Assembly (NCBI RefSeq): GCF_029210375.1
Contig: NZ_JARGER010000038.1
Span: 248,001-312,000, forward strand
Source: Nocardioides sp. YIM 152315
Lineage (GTDB): Bacteria; Actinomycetota; Actinomycetes; Propionibacteriales; Nocardioidaceae
Direction of reading: 5' to 3'
DNA length: 64,000 nt
The notes under the pieces were generated by a model that was not told the DNA's origin, made no database searches, and saw nothing but the letters and a program-made list of their open reading frames with translations. Positions 25,626 to 32,719 of this stretch are shown piece by piece. Numbering within the stretch: the first letter of the stretch is position 1; every line of letters starts with the position of its first letter. The position numbers and the translations under genes were made by a program.

Positions 25626-27128
25626 TCAGCCCACCCGCTGCTCGACGGGTACGCCGCGCTCGCCCGCGTCGGTCAGGCGCGCCTCCTCCTCGGCGCGCTC
25701 CTCGAGCTCGGCCCGTCGGGTCGTCTCGAGCATCGCCCGGGCCGCGTCGTAGGCCCCCGGGTCGGAGACCAGGTCGGCGGCGCCGCGCTTGAGCCGGCCG
25801 AGCGCGCTGCGCGCGAAGATCTGCTGCTCGGTGGTGGTGCGCTCGGAGCGGCCGCGGCCGATGAACGAGACGAACCAGTGCAGCAGCGCGGTGACGCGGT
25901 TCTTGAAGCCCGTGATGTAGATCAGGTGCAGCGCCAGCCACATCAGCCAGGCGAGCACGCCGGTGACGCGCAGGTTGCCGATCAGCGCGACCGCGCGGAA
26001 CCGGCTGATGATCGCCATCGAGCCCTTGTCGAAGTAGTGGAAGGGGCCCTGGGAGGGCTTCGACTTCAGGCGGTTGTCGATCTCCTTGGCGGCGTACTTG
26101 GCGCCCTGGATCGCGACCTGCGCGACGCCCGGGAGGTTGTCGAGCGCGATCATGTCGCCGACCACGAACACGTCCGGGTGGCCGGGCAGCGTGAGGTCGG
26201 GGTTGACGGCGATCCGGCCGGCCCGGTCGAGCGGCGCACCGGTCTGCTCCGAGAGCGTGCGGCCGATCGGGTTCGCGGCGACGCCGGCCGCCCAGATCTT
26301 GGTGACGCTGTCGATGCGCTCGACGCGGCCGTCCTTGAACTTCATCTCGATGCCGCGCTCGTCGACGTCGGTCACCATCGCACCGAGCACCACGTCGACG
26401 CCGAGCTTCTCGAGCTCGACCTTGGTCTTCTCGCCGAGCTTCTTGCCGAACGGCGGCAGCACCTGCGGGGCCGCGTCGACCAGGACCACCCGGGCGTGCC
26501 GGGTGTTGATCGCGCGGAAGTCCTTCTTCAGCGTGCGGTGCGCGAGCTCGGCGATCTGGCCGGCCATCTCGACCCCGGTGGGGCCGGCTCCGACGACCAC
26601 GAACGTGAGCAGGTGGTCGACGTTCTCGCCCCGGCTGGCGCCGAGCTCGGCCATCTCGAAGGCCCCGAAGATGCGACCACGCAGCTCCAGTGCGTCGTCG
26701 ATGCTCTTCATGCCCGGCGCGAACTCCGCGAAGTGGTCGTTGCCGAAGTAGGACTGGCCCGCGCCCGCGGCCACGATCAGGGAGTCGTACGGCGTGACGG
26801 TGGAGCGACCGAGGACCTGGGACGTCACCGTGTGGGCGTCGAGGTCGACGGCGGTGACCTCGCCGAGCAGCACCTTGGCGTTGTCCTGCCCGCTGAGGAC
26901 CTCGCGGGTGGGCGGCGCGATCTCGCCCTGGGAGAGGATGCCGGTCGCGACCTGGTAGAGCAGCGGCTGGAAGAGGTGGTGGGTGGTCTTCGCGACCATC
27001 GTCACCTCGACGTCGGTCCGGCGCAGCGCCTTGGTGCCGAAGAGTCCGCCGAACCCCGATCCGATGACCACCACCCGGTGCTTGCCGGTCGACTGCTGGG
27101 ACTTCTCGGGGCTGGGCTGGGTTGCCAT
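25626..27128 (-). CDS. ndh: Type II NADH dehydrogenase
   Basis: A 500-aa NDH-2 that oxidises NADH and reduces menaquinone without pumping protons. Two Rossmann motifs are visible: VVVIGSGFGGLFGT for FAD near residue 19 and VVVGAGPTGVEMAGQ for NADH near 170. The quinone-site and membrane-association region follows (LAWLMWLALHLIYITGFKNR near 390-410). The ATG at 27128 has AAAGG 7 nt upstream. The charged C-terminal 60 residues are longer than in the smallest homologues. Confidence 0.93.
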   Translation of the reverse strand: MATQPSPEKSQQSTGKHRVVVIGSGFGGLFGTKALRRTDVEVTMVAKTTHHLFQPLLYQVATGILSQGEIAPPTREVLSGQDNAKVLLGEVTAVDLDAHTVTSQVLGRSTVTPYDSLIVAAGAGQSYFGNDHFAEFAPGMKSIDDALELRGRIFGAFEMAELGASRGENVDHLLTFVVVGAGPTGVEMAGQIAELAHRTLKKDFRAINTRHARVVLVDAAPQVLPPFGKKLGEKTKVELEKLGVDVVLGAMVTDVDERGIEMKFKDGRVERIDSVTKIWAAGVAANPIGRTLSEQTGAPLDRAGRIAVNPDLTLPGHPDVFVVGDMIALDNLPGVAQVAIQGAKYAAKEIDNRLKSKPSQGPFHYFDKGSMAIISRFRAVALIGNLRVTGVLAWLMWLALHLIYITGFKNRVTALLHWFVSFIGRGRSERTTTEQQIFARSALGRLKRGAADLVSDPGAYDAARAMLETTRRAELEERAEEEARLTDAGERGVPVEQRVG

Positions 27129-27345
27129 CACGGACCTTTCACTACCGCTGTGGGGATCGTGTCGGGAAAACACGCTCCGCGGTACCCATTGTTCCGTTCA
27201 CGACCCGGATCGACGCAATCGGGGGAGTCCCGTTGGTCACATCGGGCGGTGACCCTCGGTTTCGTCGCAGGGGGAGGTCTGGACCGCTGGAATCACCCGT
27301 GGGGCCGAGGTTTCGGCACAAATTCGCTGGGGTAGACGAGGCGCG

Positions 27346-28326
27346 ATGGCACGCCTCGCTGAGGCGTGCCCAGATCTGCATCCCGTGGAGACGACCGTGC
27401 CGCTGAACAGGCCCGCCCTGTCCCTGGGCCCCGGGCCTCGCGGCGTGCAGGACGCACGCCGTTGGGTGGTCGACACCTGCCACGAGATCGGCCGCGACGA
27501 CCTGGTGGAGTGCGCGGAGCTCGGGGTCTCCGAGCTGGTCACCAACGCCCTGCTGCACGGCCGGCCACCGCTGTCGGTGCGGGTCAGGGGCACCCGCGAG
27601 CACCCGCGCGTGGAGGTCCGCGACCAGTCCACCGACGTGCCGCCGATGCCGACCACCGGCCCGCGCGAGGAGGACGACCTGCTGCTCACGTTCGGCCGCG
27701 GCCTCGGCATCGTGGCGCGCTGCTCCACCGCGTGGGGGGTCGACGTCGAGGAGGACGGCAAGACCGTCTGGTTCGCCCCGGCGGCCCGACCCGGCGGCGA
27801 CCCGGTGCCCGGCCGGGTCACCGGCGAGCCGCCGGCCACCACCGCCGCGCCGTCGCCCGATGAGATGCGCATCGACATCGTCGGCGTACCGCTCCGCATG
27901 TTCGTGGAGTTCCAGCGGCACTACCGCGAGCTGCGCCGCGAGGTCCGGCTGCTCGCGCTCGCCCACGAGTCCGACTACCCGCTCGCCAAGGACCTCTCCG
28001 ACCTCTTCGGCTCGCTCGAGCGCGACCTGCGCGAGGGCATCGGGGCCGGCCAGATCGAGCACGCGCTCACCTCGGGCGCCGCCACGGCGGACCTCCACGT
28101 CGCCATGCCCCGCCCGACCGCGGCCACGATCGGCCACTTCATCGAGCTGCTCGACCTGGCGGACGCGTTCTGCCGCGAGGAGCGACTGCTCTCACTGGCC
28201 CGGACCCCCGACCAGCGGCGCTTCCAGCGGTGGTTCCTGAGCGAGTTCGTGCGCCAGCACGGCGGCGAGGCGCCGCTGTCGTGGAAGGATGCGCCCGTGT
28301 CGCGTCCCCAGAGCAGCGTGTCTTGA
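27346..28326 (+). CDS. Anti-sigma-factor-like ATPase (HATPase_c_2) with helical C-terminal domain
   Basis: A 326-aa protein. The first 145 residues form a GHKL ATPase domain like RsbW/SpoIIAB and the Streptomyces regulators: N box ELVTNALLHG, and G box FGRGLGIVARC. After a Pro/Ala linker, a second helical domain (about 175-315) of unknown type follows. It probably acts on an unlinked sigma factor or anti-anti-sigma factor. Its stop overlaps the start of the first fluC gene, so it is coupled to the fluoride channel genes. Confidence 0.82.
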   Translation: MARLAEACPDLHPVETTVPLNRPALSLGPGPRGVQDARRWVVDTCHEIGRDDLVECAELGVSELVTNALLHGRPPLSVRVRGTREHPRVEVRDQSTDVPPMPTTGPREEDDLLLTFGRGLGIVARCSTAWGVDVEEDGKTVWFAPAARPGGDPVPGRVTGEPPATTAAPSPDEMRIDIVGVPLRMFVEFQRHYRELRREVRLLALAHESDYPLAKDLSDLFGSLERDLREGIGAGQIEHALTSGAATADLHVAMPRPTAATIGHFIELLDLADAFCREERLLSLARTPDQRRFQRWFLSEFVRQHGGEAPLSWKDAPVSRPQSSVS

Positions 28327-28757
28327 CCGACGGCGCCACCGGCGACACCCCGATGCCCCGGTTGGTCGCCGCGGTCGCGGTCGGCGGAGCGGTCGGTGCG
28401 CTGGCGCGCTGGTGGCTCAGCGAGGCGCTCCCGCCCGGTGCCGACGCCTTCCCCTGGACGACCTTCGTCATCAACGTGAGCGGCTCCTTCGCGCTCGCGC
28501 TCCTCCCCGCCTTCGCTGCGGTACGGCGCAGCCGGGCGCTGGCCGTCGGGCTCGGGCCGGGTGTGCTCGGCGGATACACGACGCTCTCGACGTACTCCGA
28601 GCAGACGCGCGCCCTGCTCGACCGTGGCGAGACGCTCACCGCCGGCTGCTACGTGCTCGGCACCCTCGCGGCCTGCCTGGTCGCGGTGGCCGCGGCCGAC
28701 CACTGGTCGACGACGCAGCAGCGCCGTGCCTTCGCGGACGAAGGCGGCGACGAGTGA
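28323..28757 (+). CDS. crcB: Fluoride exporter FluC/CrcB, subunit 1
   Basis: A member of the FluC small fluoride-channel family with four hydrophobic helices and the signature GVLGGYTTLSTYSEQT in helix 3. The start is uncertain: a TTG at 28323 overlaps the previous stop (TTGA), and an ATG at 28353 gives the more usual length of about 134 aa. It pairs with the second crcB downstream; actinobacteria often encode two FluC subunits in tandem that form a heterodimer. Confidence 0.9.
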   Translation: MTDGATGDTPMPRLVAAVAVGGAVGALARWWLSEALPPGADAFPWTTFVINVSGSFALALLPAFAAVRRSRALAVGLGPGVLGGYTTLSTYSEQTRALLDRGETLTAGCYVLGTLAACLVAVAAADHWSTTQQRRAFADEGGDE

Positions 28758-29083
28758 CCCCGCTCCTGGTGGCCCTCGGCGCCGCCGCGGGAGCCAGCCT
28801 GCGGTTCCTGCTCGGCACCCGCTACGACAGGACGTGGCACCGCGGCACGTTCGTGGCGAACGTGCTGGGCTCGTTCCTGCTCGGGCTGTTCTCCGCGCTC
28901 GCGCTCTCCGGGCACGCGTTCGCCCTGCTCGGCACTGGCTTCTGCGGCGGGTTCACGACGTACTCGTCCTTCGCGGTGCAGTCCCACGACCTCGGGGCGC
29001 GACGCGGCGCGGCGTACGTCGTCGCGACGGTCGGCCTCGGCCTGGCCGCCTGCACCGCGGGCTGGATGATCGGTCAGGCGTAG
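28754..29083 (+). CDS. crcB: Fluoride exporter FluC/CrcB, subunit 2
   Basis: A 109-aa FluC protein with four transmembrane helices and the conserved GFCGGFTTYSSFAVQ motif that lines the fluoride pore. The GTG start overlaps the stop of the first crcB gene (GTGA), so the two are made together. Its last 10 nt overlap the convergent zincin gene. No fluoride riboswitch is visible upstream of the operon. Confidence 0.92.
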   Translation: MTPLLVALGAAAGASLRFLLGTRYDRTWHRGTFVANVLGSFLLGLFSALALSGHAFALLGTGFCGGFTTYSSFAVQSHDLGARRGAAYVVATVGLGLAACTAGWMIGQA

Positions 29084-29430
29084 CCGAGGTCGTGCAGCCG
29101 GTCGTCGTCGATGCCGAAGTGGTGGGCGACCTCGTGGACGACGGTGATCCGCACCTCGTCCTCGAGCTCCTCGACGCTCGCGCACATGTCGAGGAGGGGG
29201 TTGCGGAAGACGAAGATGCGGTCGGGCAGGTCCATCATCGGGCCACCCCAGCGCTCGGTGAGCGCGACGCCGTCGTAGAGGCCGAGGAGGTCGCGGGGCT
29301 CGCCGTCGGGCGGCTCGGCCTCGACGAGCACGACGACGTTGCGGACCAGCGAGGCGAGCTCGTCCGGGATGCCGTCGAGCGCGCGGTCGACCAGCGCGTC
29401 GAAGTCCTCGGGCGACAGCTCCACCGGCAT
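29074..29430 (-). CDS. Small zincin-like metallopeptidase (PF06262 type)
   Basis: A 118-aa protein with the zinc-binding motif HEVAHHFGID near residue 100 and the upstream strand DRIFVFRNPLLD, the layout of the small MPN-like 'zincin' family (DUF1025). The third ligand is probably the Asp after the HExxH helix. The ATG at 29430 lies 6 nt after CACAAT, so the mRNA is probably leaderless. The substrate is unknown. Confidence 0.85.
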   Translation of the reverse strand: MPVELSPEDFDALVDRALDGIPDELASLVRNVVVLVEAEPPDGEPRDLLGLYDGVALTERWGGPMMDLPDRIFVFRNPLLDMCASVEELEDEVRITVVHEVAHHFGIDDDRLHDLGYA

Positions 29431-29460
29431 GCGCTCATTGTGTCCGGCCGCCCGAAATGA

Positions 29461-29496
29461 CAGCGACCCCGGACCACACGGTCCGGGGCCTCGCTG
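29461..29496 (-). terminator. Terminator after the tRNA-Glu/tRNA-Asp pair
   Basis: CAGCGA-CCCCGGACC and GGTCCGGGG-TCGCTG form a long GC-rich stem around ACAC. On the minus strand it is followed by TCATTTC. It lies 12 nt beyond the 3' end of tRNA-Asp. Confidence 0.75.
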
Positions 29497-29507
29497 TGTC
29501 TCTGCGG

Positions 29508-29584
29508 TGGCGACCCCGACGGGACTCGAACCCGCGGCCTCCGCCGTGACAGGGCGGCGCGCTAACCAACTGCGCTACGGGGCC
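29508..29584 (-). tRNA. tRNA-Asp (GTC)
   Basis: Read on the minus strand: acceptor GGCCCCG/CGGGGTC, anticodon loop CTGTCAC with anticodon GTC, T loop TTCGAGT, discriminator G as required for Asp. CCA is encoded at the 3' end (29510-29508). It is the second tRNA of a minus-strand pair. Confidence 0.95.
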
Positions 29585-29668
29585 AGGTGCTTCATTTGCG
29601 GAAGCGGTGGAACTCTAACCCACCCGCCTCCCACCTTCACAATCGGCAGCGGGTGCCGCTCGTGCTCG

Positions 29669-29741
29669 CACCCCCAACCGGATTCGAACCGGCGCTACCG
29701 CCGTGAAAGGGCGGGGTCCTGGGCCGCTAGACGATGGGGGC
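29669..29741 (-). tRNA. tRNA-Glu (TTC)
   Basis: Read on the minus strand: acceptor GCCCCCA/TGGGGGT, anticodon loop CTTTCAC with anticodon TTC, T loop TTCGAAT, discriminator G. CCA is not encoded. It is the first of the Glu-Asp pair; its promoter must lie within the 5' region of the divergent AraC-type gene. Confidence 0.95.
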
Positions 29742-29784
29742 CTTGACGCACGCAGAAGCATACGGGCCGTGGGACGATCCGGTG

Positions 29785-30216
29785 GTGTCCACCCATCCCT
29801 CGCGACACCTGCTGCGGGCCCGCGACCTCGCGGACCGGCGGTACGCCGAGCCGCTGACCGTCGACGACCTGGCGCGGGAGGCGGGCTGGTCGACGGCCCA
29901 CTTCGCGCGGGAGTTCCGCCGGGTCTTCGGAGAGACGCCGCACCGGTTCCTGCTCAGCCGGCGGATGGAGCGGGCGGCGGCGCTGCTGCGCGACACGGAC
30001 CGCCCGGTCACGGAGATCTGCCACGCCGTCGGGCTGAGCAGCCTCGGGTCGTTCACGGCCCGCTTCACCCGCGTGTACGGCGTGCCACCCACGACGTACC
30101 GCGCCACCTTCCCGCCCGCGCAGCGGCACCTGCGGATCCCGGCCTGCGTCACGATGGCCTACGGGCGCCCGCAGACAGCAGTTCCGGAGAAGCACGGGTC
30201 CGGCTCGGCGGCCTAG
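29785..30216 (+). CDS. AraC-type DNA-binding protein without sensor domain
   Basis: A 143-aa protein that is essentially only the AraC/XylS double helix-turn-helix: first HTH TVDDLAREAGWSTAHFAREF, second VTEICHAVGLSSLGSFTARF, ending GVPPTTYR. No ligand-binding domain. I take the GTG at 29785; upstream in-frame starts fall inside tRNA-Glu or too close to it. It is 9 nt ahead of the VOC gene, which it may regulate. Confidence 0.85.
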   Translation: MSTHPSRHLLRARDLADRRYAEPLTVDDLAREAGWSTAHFAREFRRVFGETPHRFLLSRRMERAAALLRDTDRPVTEICHAVGLSSLGSFTARFTRVYGVPPTTYRATFPPAQRHLRIPACVTMAYGRPQTAVPEKHGSGSAA

Positions 30217-30225
30217 CGTCGAGCC

Positions 30226-30657
30226 ATGATCCGCATCGCGAACGCACAGTTCTGGGTCCACGACCAGGACGTAGCCCTCGACTTCTACACCCGGGTGCTC
30301 GGTTGGGAGGTCCGCTCCGACGCCACCATCGAGGAGTGGCGGTTCCGCTGGCTGGTCGTCGCCCCGCCCGGTCAGGACGGCCCCGGGCTGGTGCTGATGC
30401 CGGTGCCCGGGCCGCCGATGCTCGACGCCGAGGCCAGCGCACGGCTCGCGTCGCTGGTCGCCCAGGGCGCCGGCGGCACCCTCTTCCTCGAGACCGACGA
30501 CTGCCAGGCGGCGTACGACGAGCTGTCGGCCCGCGGCGTCACCTTCAACGACCCGCCGACGGCGCAGGCCTACGGCATCGACACCTCCTTCCGCGACCCG
30601 TCGGGCAACAACGTCCGGCTCACCCAGGTGCTCGAGTTCGACCCGTCTCGACCCTGA
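30226..30657 (+). CDS. VOC-family (glyoxalase/bleomycin-resistance-like) protein
   Basis: A 143-aa protein with two beta-alpha-beta-beta-beta repeats: an N-terminal QFWVHDQDVALDFYTRVLGWEV and a C-terminal SFRDPSGNNVRLTQ, the standard end of actinobacterial VOC proteins. The ATG lies 6 nt after TAGCGT, so it can be expressed leaderless even though it follows the AraC-type gene by 9 nt. The substrate is unknown; this subfamily often travels with AraC regulators. Confidence 0.88.
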   Translation: MIRIANAQFWVHDQDVALDFYTRVLGWEVRSDATIEEWRFRWLVVAPPGQDGPGLVLMPVPGPPMLDAEASARLASLVAQGAGGTLFLETDDCQAAYDELSARGVTFNDPPTAQAYGIDTSFRDPSGNNVRLTQVLEFDPSRP

Positions 30658-30707
30658 ACCCGCGGTTTCGTCGGGCCGGTCGGGCTCCTGTAGGGTGTGC
30701 GTCGCTC

Positions 30708-30781
30708 GGGCAGGTAGCTCAGTTGGTACGAGCGTCCGCCTGAAAAGTGGAAGGTCGGCGGTTCGACCCCGCCCCTGCCCA
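30708..30781 (+). tRNA. tRNA-Phe (GAA)
   Basis: A 74-nt cloverleaf: acceptor GGGCAGG/CCTGCCC, anticodon stem TCCGC/GTGGA with one G-U pair, loop CTGAAAA with anticodon GAA, T arm GGCGG-TTCGACC-CCGCC, discriminator A. CCA not encoded. It is followed 6 nt later by a terminator hairpin. Confidence 0.96.
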
Positions 30782-30787
30782 CGAGCG

Positions 30788-30822
30788 ACGAGGCCGCAGC
30801 CGAACCGGTTGCGGCCTCGTTC
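30788..30822 (+). terminator. Terminator after tRNA-Phe
   Basis: ACGAGGCCGCA and TGCGGCCTCGT form a perfect 11-bp stem around an 11-nt loop, followed by TCCGTGTCC. The U-run is weak, as is usual in such GC-rich genomes. Confidence 0.75.
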
Positions 30823-30869
30823 CGTGTCCGGACCCTCAGGATCCGCGGGGTTCCGCCGATTCCGCAGGC

Positions 30870-31733
30870 GTGTCGCTCGCCCGCCTCGTCTCCGCCGTCA
30901 CCTCGCTGTGCGCGCTGGCGGTCGTGCTCCCCGCGGGTGCCGGCCACGCGGCGCAGGCCGAGCCCGTCGAGCTGCGGATCGGCACCTACAACGTGATCTC
31001 GCGGGCGACCCTCGAGACGTTCGAGGCCGCCGTCAGCCGGGTGAAGCCCCACGTCGACGTCCTGGGTCTGCAGGAGATCGGCATGAACGAGAAGAACTGG
31101 TGGCTGCTCGACGACCCGGCCTGGGGCTACTACCGGCCGCCGGCGCTCCAGCAGAACCCCGTGATCTGGGACCGCGGCCGCTTCGAGTTCGTCTCCGGCG
31201 ACGGGGCGCTGCTCTCCGAGGCCGACCTGGTCGAGCCCCTCAGCGGGGCGTACGACGAGCCGAAGTCGGCCAACTGGGCCACGATCGTCCGGCTGCGCGA
31301 CCTCGCCACCGGCGAGCTCGTCACGTTCGTCAACGTCCACCTGGTCGCGTATGCGATCAGCGCCGGCCGGTTCATCCCGGAGCGGCCACGCACCGCGCGC
31401 CTCTACCGCCAGCAGCTGCGCACCCTCGTCGGCGTGGTGGGCCTCGAGCGCCAGACCAGCAGCGCCGTCTACGTCCTCGGCGACTTCAACGCCGGCTACG
31501 AGGAGGACCTGCGCACCCACCGGCGCGCGCTGCCGGTCCGGCAGTTCGGCGCCATCGGCTTCCGCTCGATGTGGGAGCGGAGCCGCGTGCTCCCCCGGCG
31601 CTTCGGCACCCACGACAACGACTCGCTGATCGACCAGGTCTGGAGCCCGGCGCGGCCGCTCACGACCCGGATCATGAGAGGCGTCCGTGGCTCCGACCAC
31701 CGGCCCGCGATCGGCACGTACGCCGTCGGGTAG
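30870..31733 (+). CDS. Secreted endonuclease/exonuclease/phosphatase-family protein
   Basis: A 287-aa exported EEP-fold hydrolase. The signal peptide spans about residues 1-28, ending GAGHAAQA. The catalytic core motifs are in order: GTYNVIS, LGLQEIG (metal-binding Glu), NVHLVA, YVLGDFNAGY (Asp/Asn pair) and GSDHRPAIG (catalytic Asp-His). It could be a nuclease, phosphodiesterase or sphingomyelinase-like enzyme. The GTG start at 30870 is preceded by AGG; I chose it because the signal peptide begins there. Confidence 0.87.
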   Translation: MSLARLVSAVTSLCALAVVLPAGAGHAAQAEPVELRIGTYNVISRATLETFEAAVSRVKPHVDVLGLQEIGMNEKNWWLLDDPAWGYYRPPALQQNPVIWDRGRFEFVSGDGALLSEADLVEPLSGAYDEPKSANWATIVRLRDLATGELVTFVNVHLVAYAISAGRFIPERPRTARLYRQQLRTLVGVVGLERQTSSAVYVLGDFNAGYEEDLRTHRRALPVRQFGAIGFRSMWERSRVLPRRFGTHDNDSLIDQVWSPARPLTTRIMRGVRGSDHRPAIGTYAVG

Positions 31734-31737
31734 CCGG

Positions 31738-32121
31738 TCAGGCGATCCGCTCGCGGGGTACGGCGAGCCGCGGGACGCCGCCGAGTCCGGGGCGGTAGCG
31801 CACGCGGTCGGCGTACTCCTCGAGCGTGCGGTAGAGCGTCTGGTGGGCCGTCCACGGGAGCGGCTCGGCGCCGTCGTACCAGCTGTCGCCGAACGAGATC
31901 CACACCGGCGTCCAGTCGGCGGCGACGTCCCATGCACCGCGGCGGGCCATCAGCAGGCGCCGGCGCTCCTGGAAGGCCCGGCGCGGGCCGTCGGCGCAGA
32001 TCGGCGCGGTCGCGATCGGCCACAGGCGCAGGTCGAGGGTCATCAGGTGCACCTCGAGCTCACGCAGCGCCGCCGGATCGACCAGGACGGTCGCGACGTT
32101 CTCGTGAGGCACGCGCTCCAT
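31738..32121 (-). CDS. Hypothetical protein
   Basis: A 127-aa soluble protein rich in Arg, Trp and aromatic residues (LRLWPIATAPICADG, TPVWISFGDSWYDGAEPLPW). No signal peptide, membrane segment or recognised domain. The ATG at 32121 lies 6 nt after AAGCGT. It is convergent with the EEP gene with only 4 nt between stops, and 32 nt from the next minus-strand gene. Confidence 0.65.
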   Translation of the reverse strand: MERVPHENVATVLVDPAALRELEVHLMTLDLRLWPIATAPICADGPRRAFQERRRLLMARRGAWDVAADWTPVWISFGDSWYDGAEPLPWTAHQTLYRTLEEYADRVRYRPGLGGVPRLAVPRERIA

Positions 32122-32153
32122 GCGCGCACGCTTCCCTGCGGCCCGCGCCTTCG

Positions 32154-32669
32154 TCAAGAGCCGAAGCCCACGAAGGCCACGATCGCGGCGACGATCGCGT
32201 CGAGGTCCGGTGCCGGCGGCCGGGCCGGGCCGGTGCGCCTCTCGACCTGCGCGACGAAGGCGGCGTCGGCGGGCCGGGTGCCGCCGCAGAGGCCGGCCTC
32301 GAGCGCGGGTCCGGTCGTCGTCGCGAAGACGACGTACTCCCGGCCCTCGCGCATGCCCTCGAGCCCGCAGGACGCTCCGGACCGCACCGAGGCGACGTCG
32401 ACGGTCGCGCCGACCCCGCCCTCGAGCACCCGATCGACGTCGAAGTGGTAGGTGACCGGGTCCGTCGACGAGACGACGGCGTCGCCGTCCGCGGGTGGCA
32501 CCTCGATCTCGGCGAGCGTCCCGACGAACACCGCGTCGGCGTGGTCGACGAGCTGCCGCGGCCCGGCGGCCGCGCACGAGCAGGCGTACAACGCGGTCGG
32601 GGTCAGGGCCACGAGGCCCAGACCGACGGGCACGAGCAGGCCGGCGAGCAGCAATCGCGGCGACGTCAT
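32154..32669 (-). CDS. Secreted cysteine-rich (TIMP/NTR-like) protein
   Basis: A 171-aa exported protein. After a signal peptide (residues 1-27) the mature chain begins ACSCAAAGPRQLVDHADAVFVGTL. This CxC start followed by a beta strand resembles the tissue-inhibitor-of-metalloproteinase/netrin-like proteins seen in actinobacteria and firmicutes. Two further cysteines (ASCGLEG, GLCGGT) could complete disulfides. The C-terminus is hydrophobic (DAIVAAIVAFVGF) and may be a membrane anchor. The assignment is by pattern only. Confidence 0.7.
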   Translation of the reverse strand: MTSPRLLLAGLLVPVGLGLVALTPTALYACSCAAAGPRQLVDHADAVFVGTLAEIEVPPADGDAVVSSTDPVTYHFDVDRVLEGGVGATVDVASVRSGASCGLEGMREGREYVVFATTTGPALEAGLCGGTRPADAAFVAQVERRTGPARPPAPDLDAIVAAIVAFVGFGS

Positions 32670-32719
32670 GGCGATGCGACGGTCCGACGCTCCGCCCGGT
32701 TCCGTCGACCGACCCGGCG

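Noticed and set aside
28230..28322. Upstream extension of the first fluC gene
   Set aside because: The extension lies in an overlapping frame of the ATPase gene and encodes Arg/Ala-rich sequence absent from FluC proteins.
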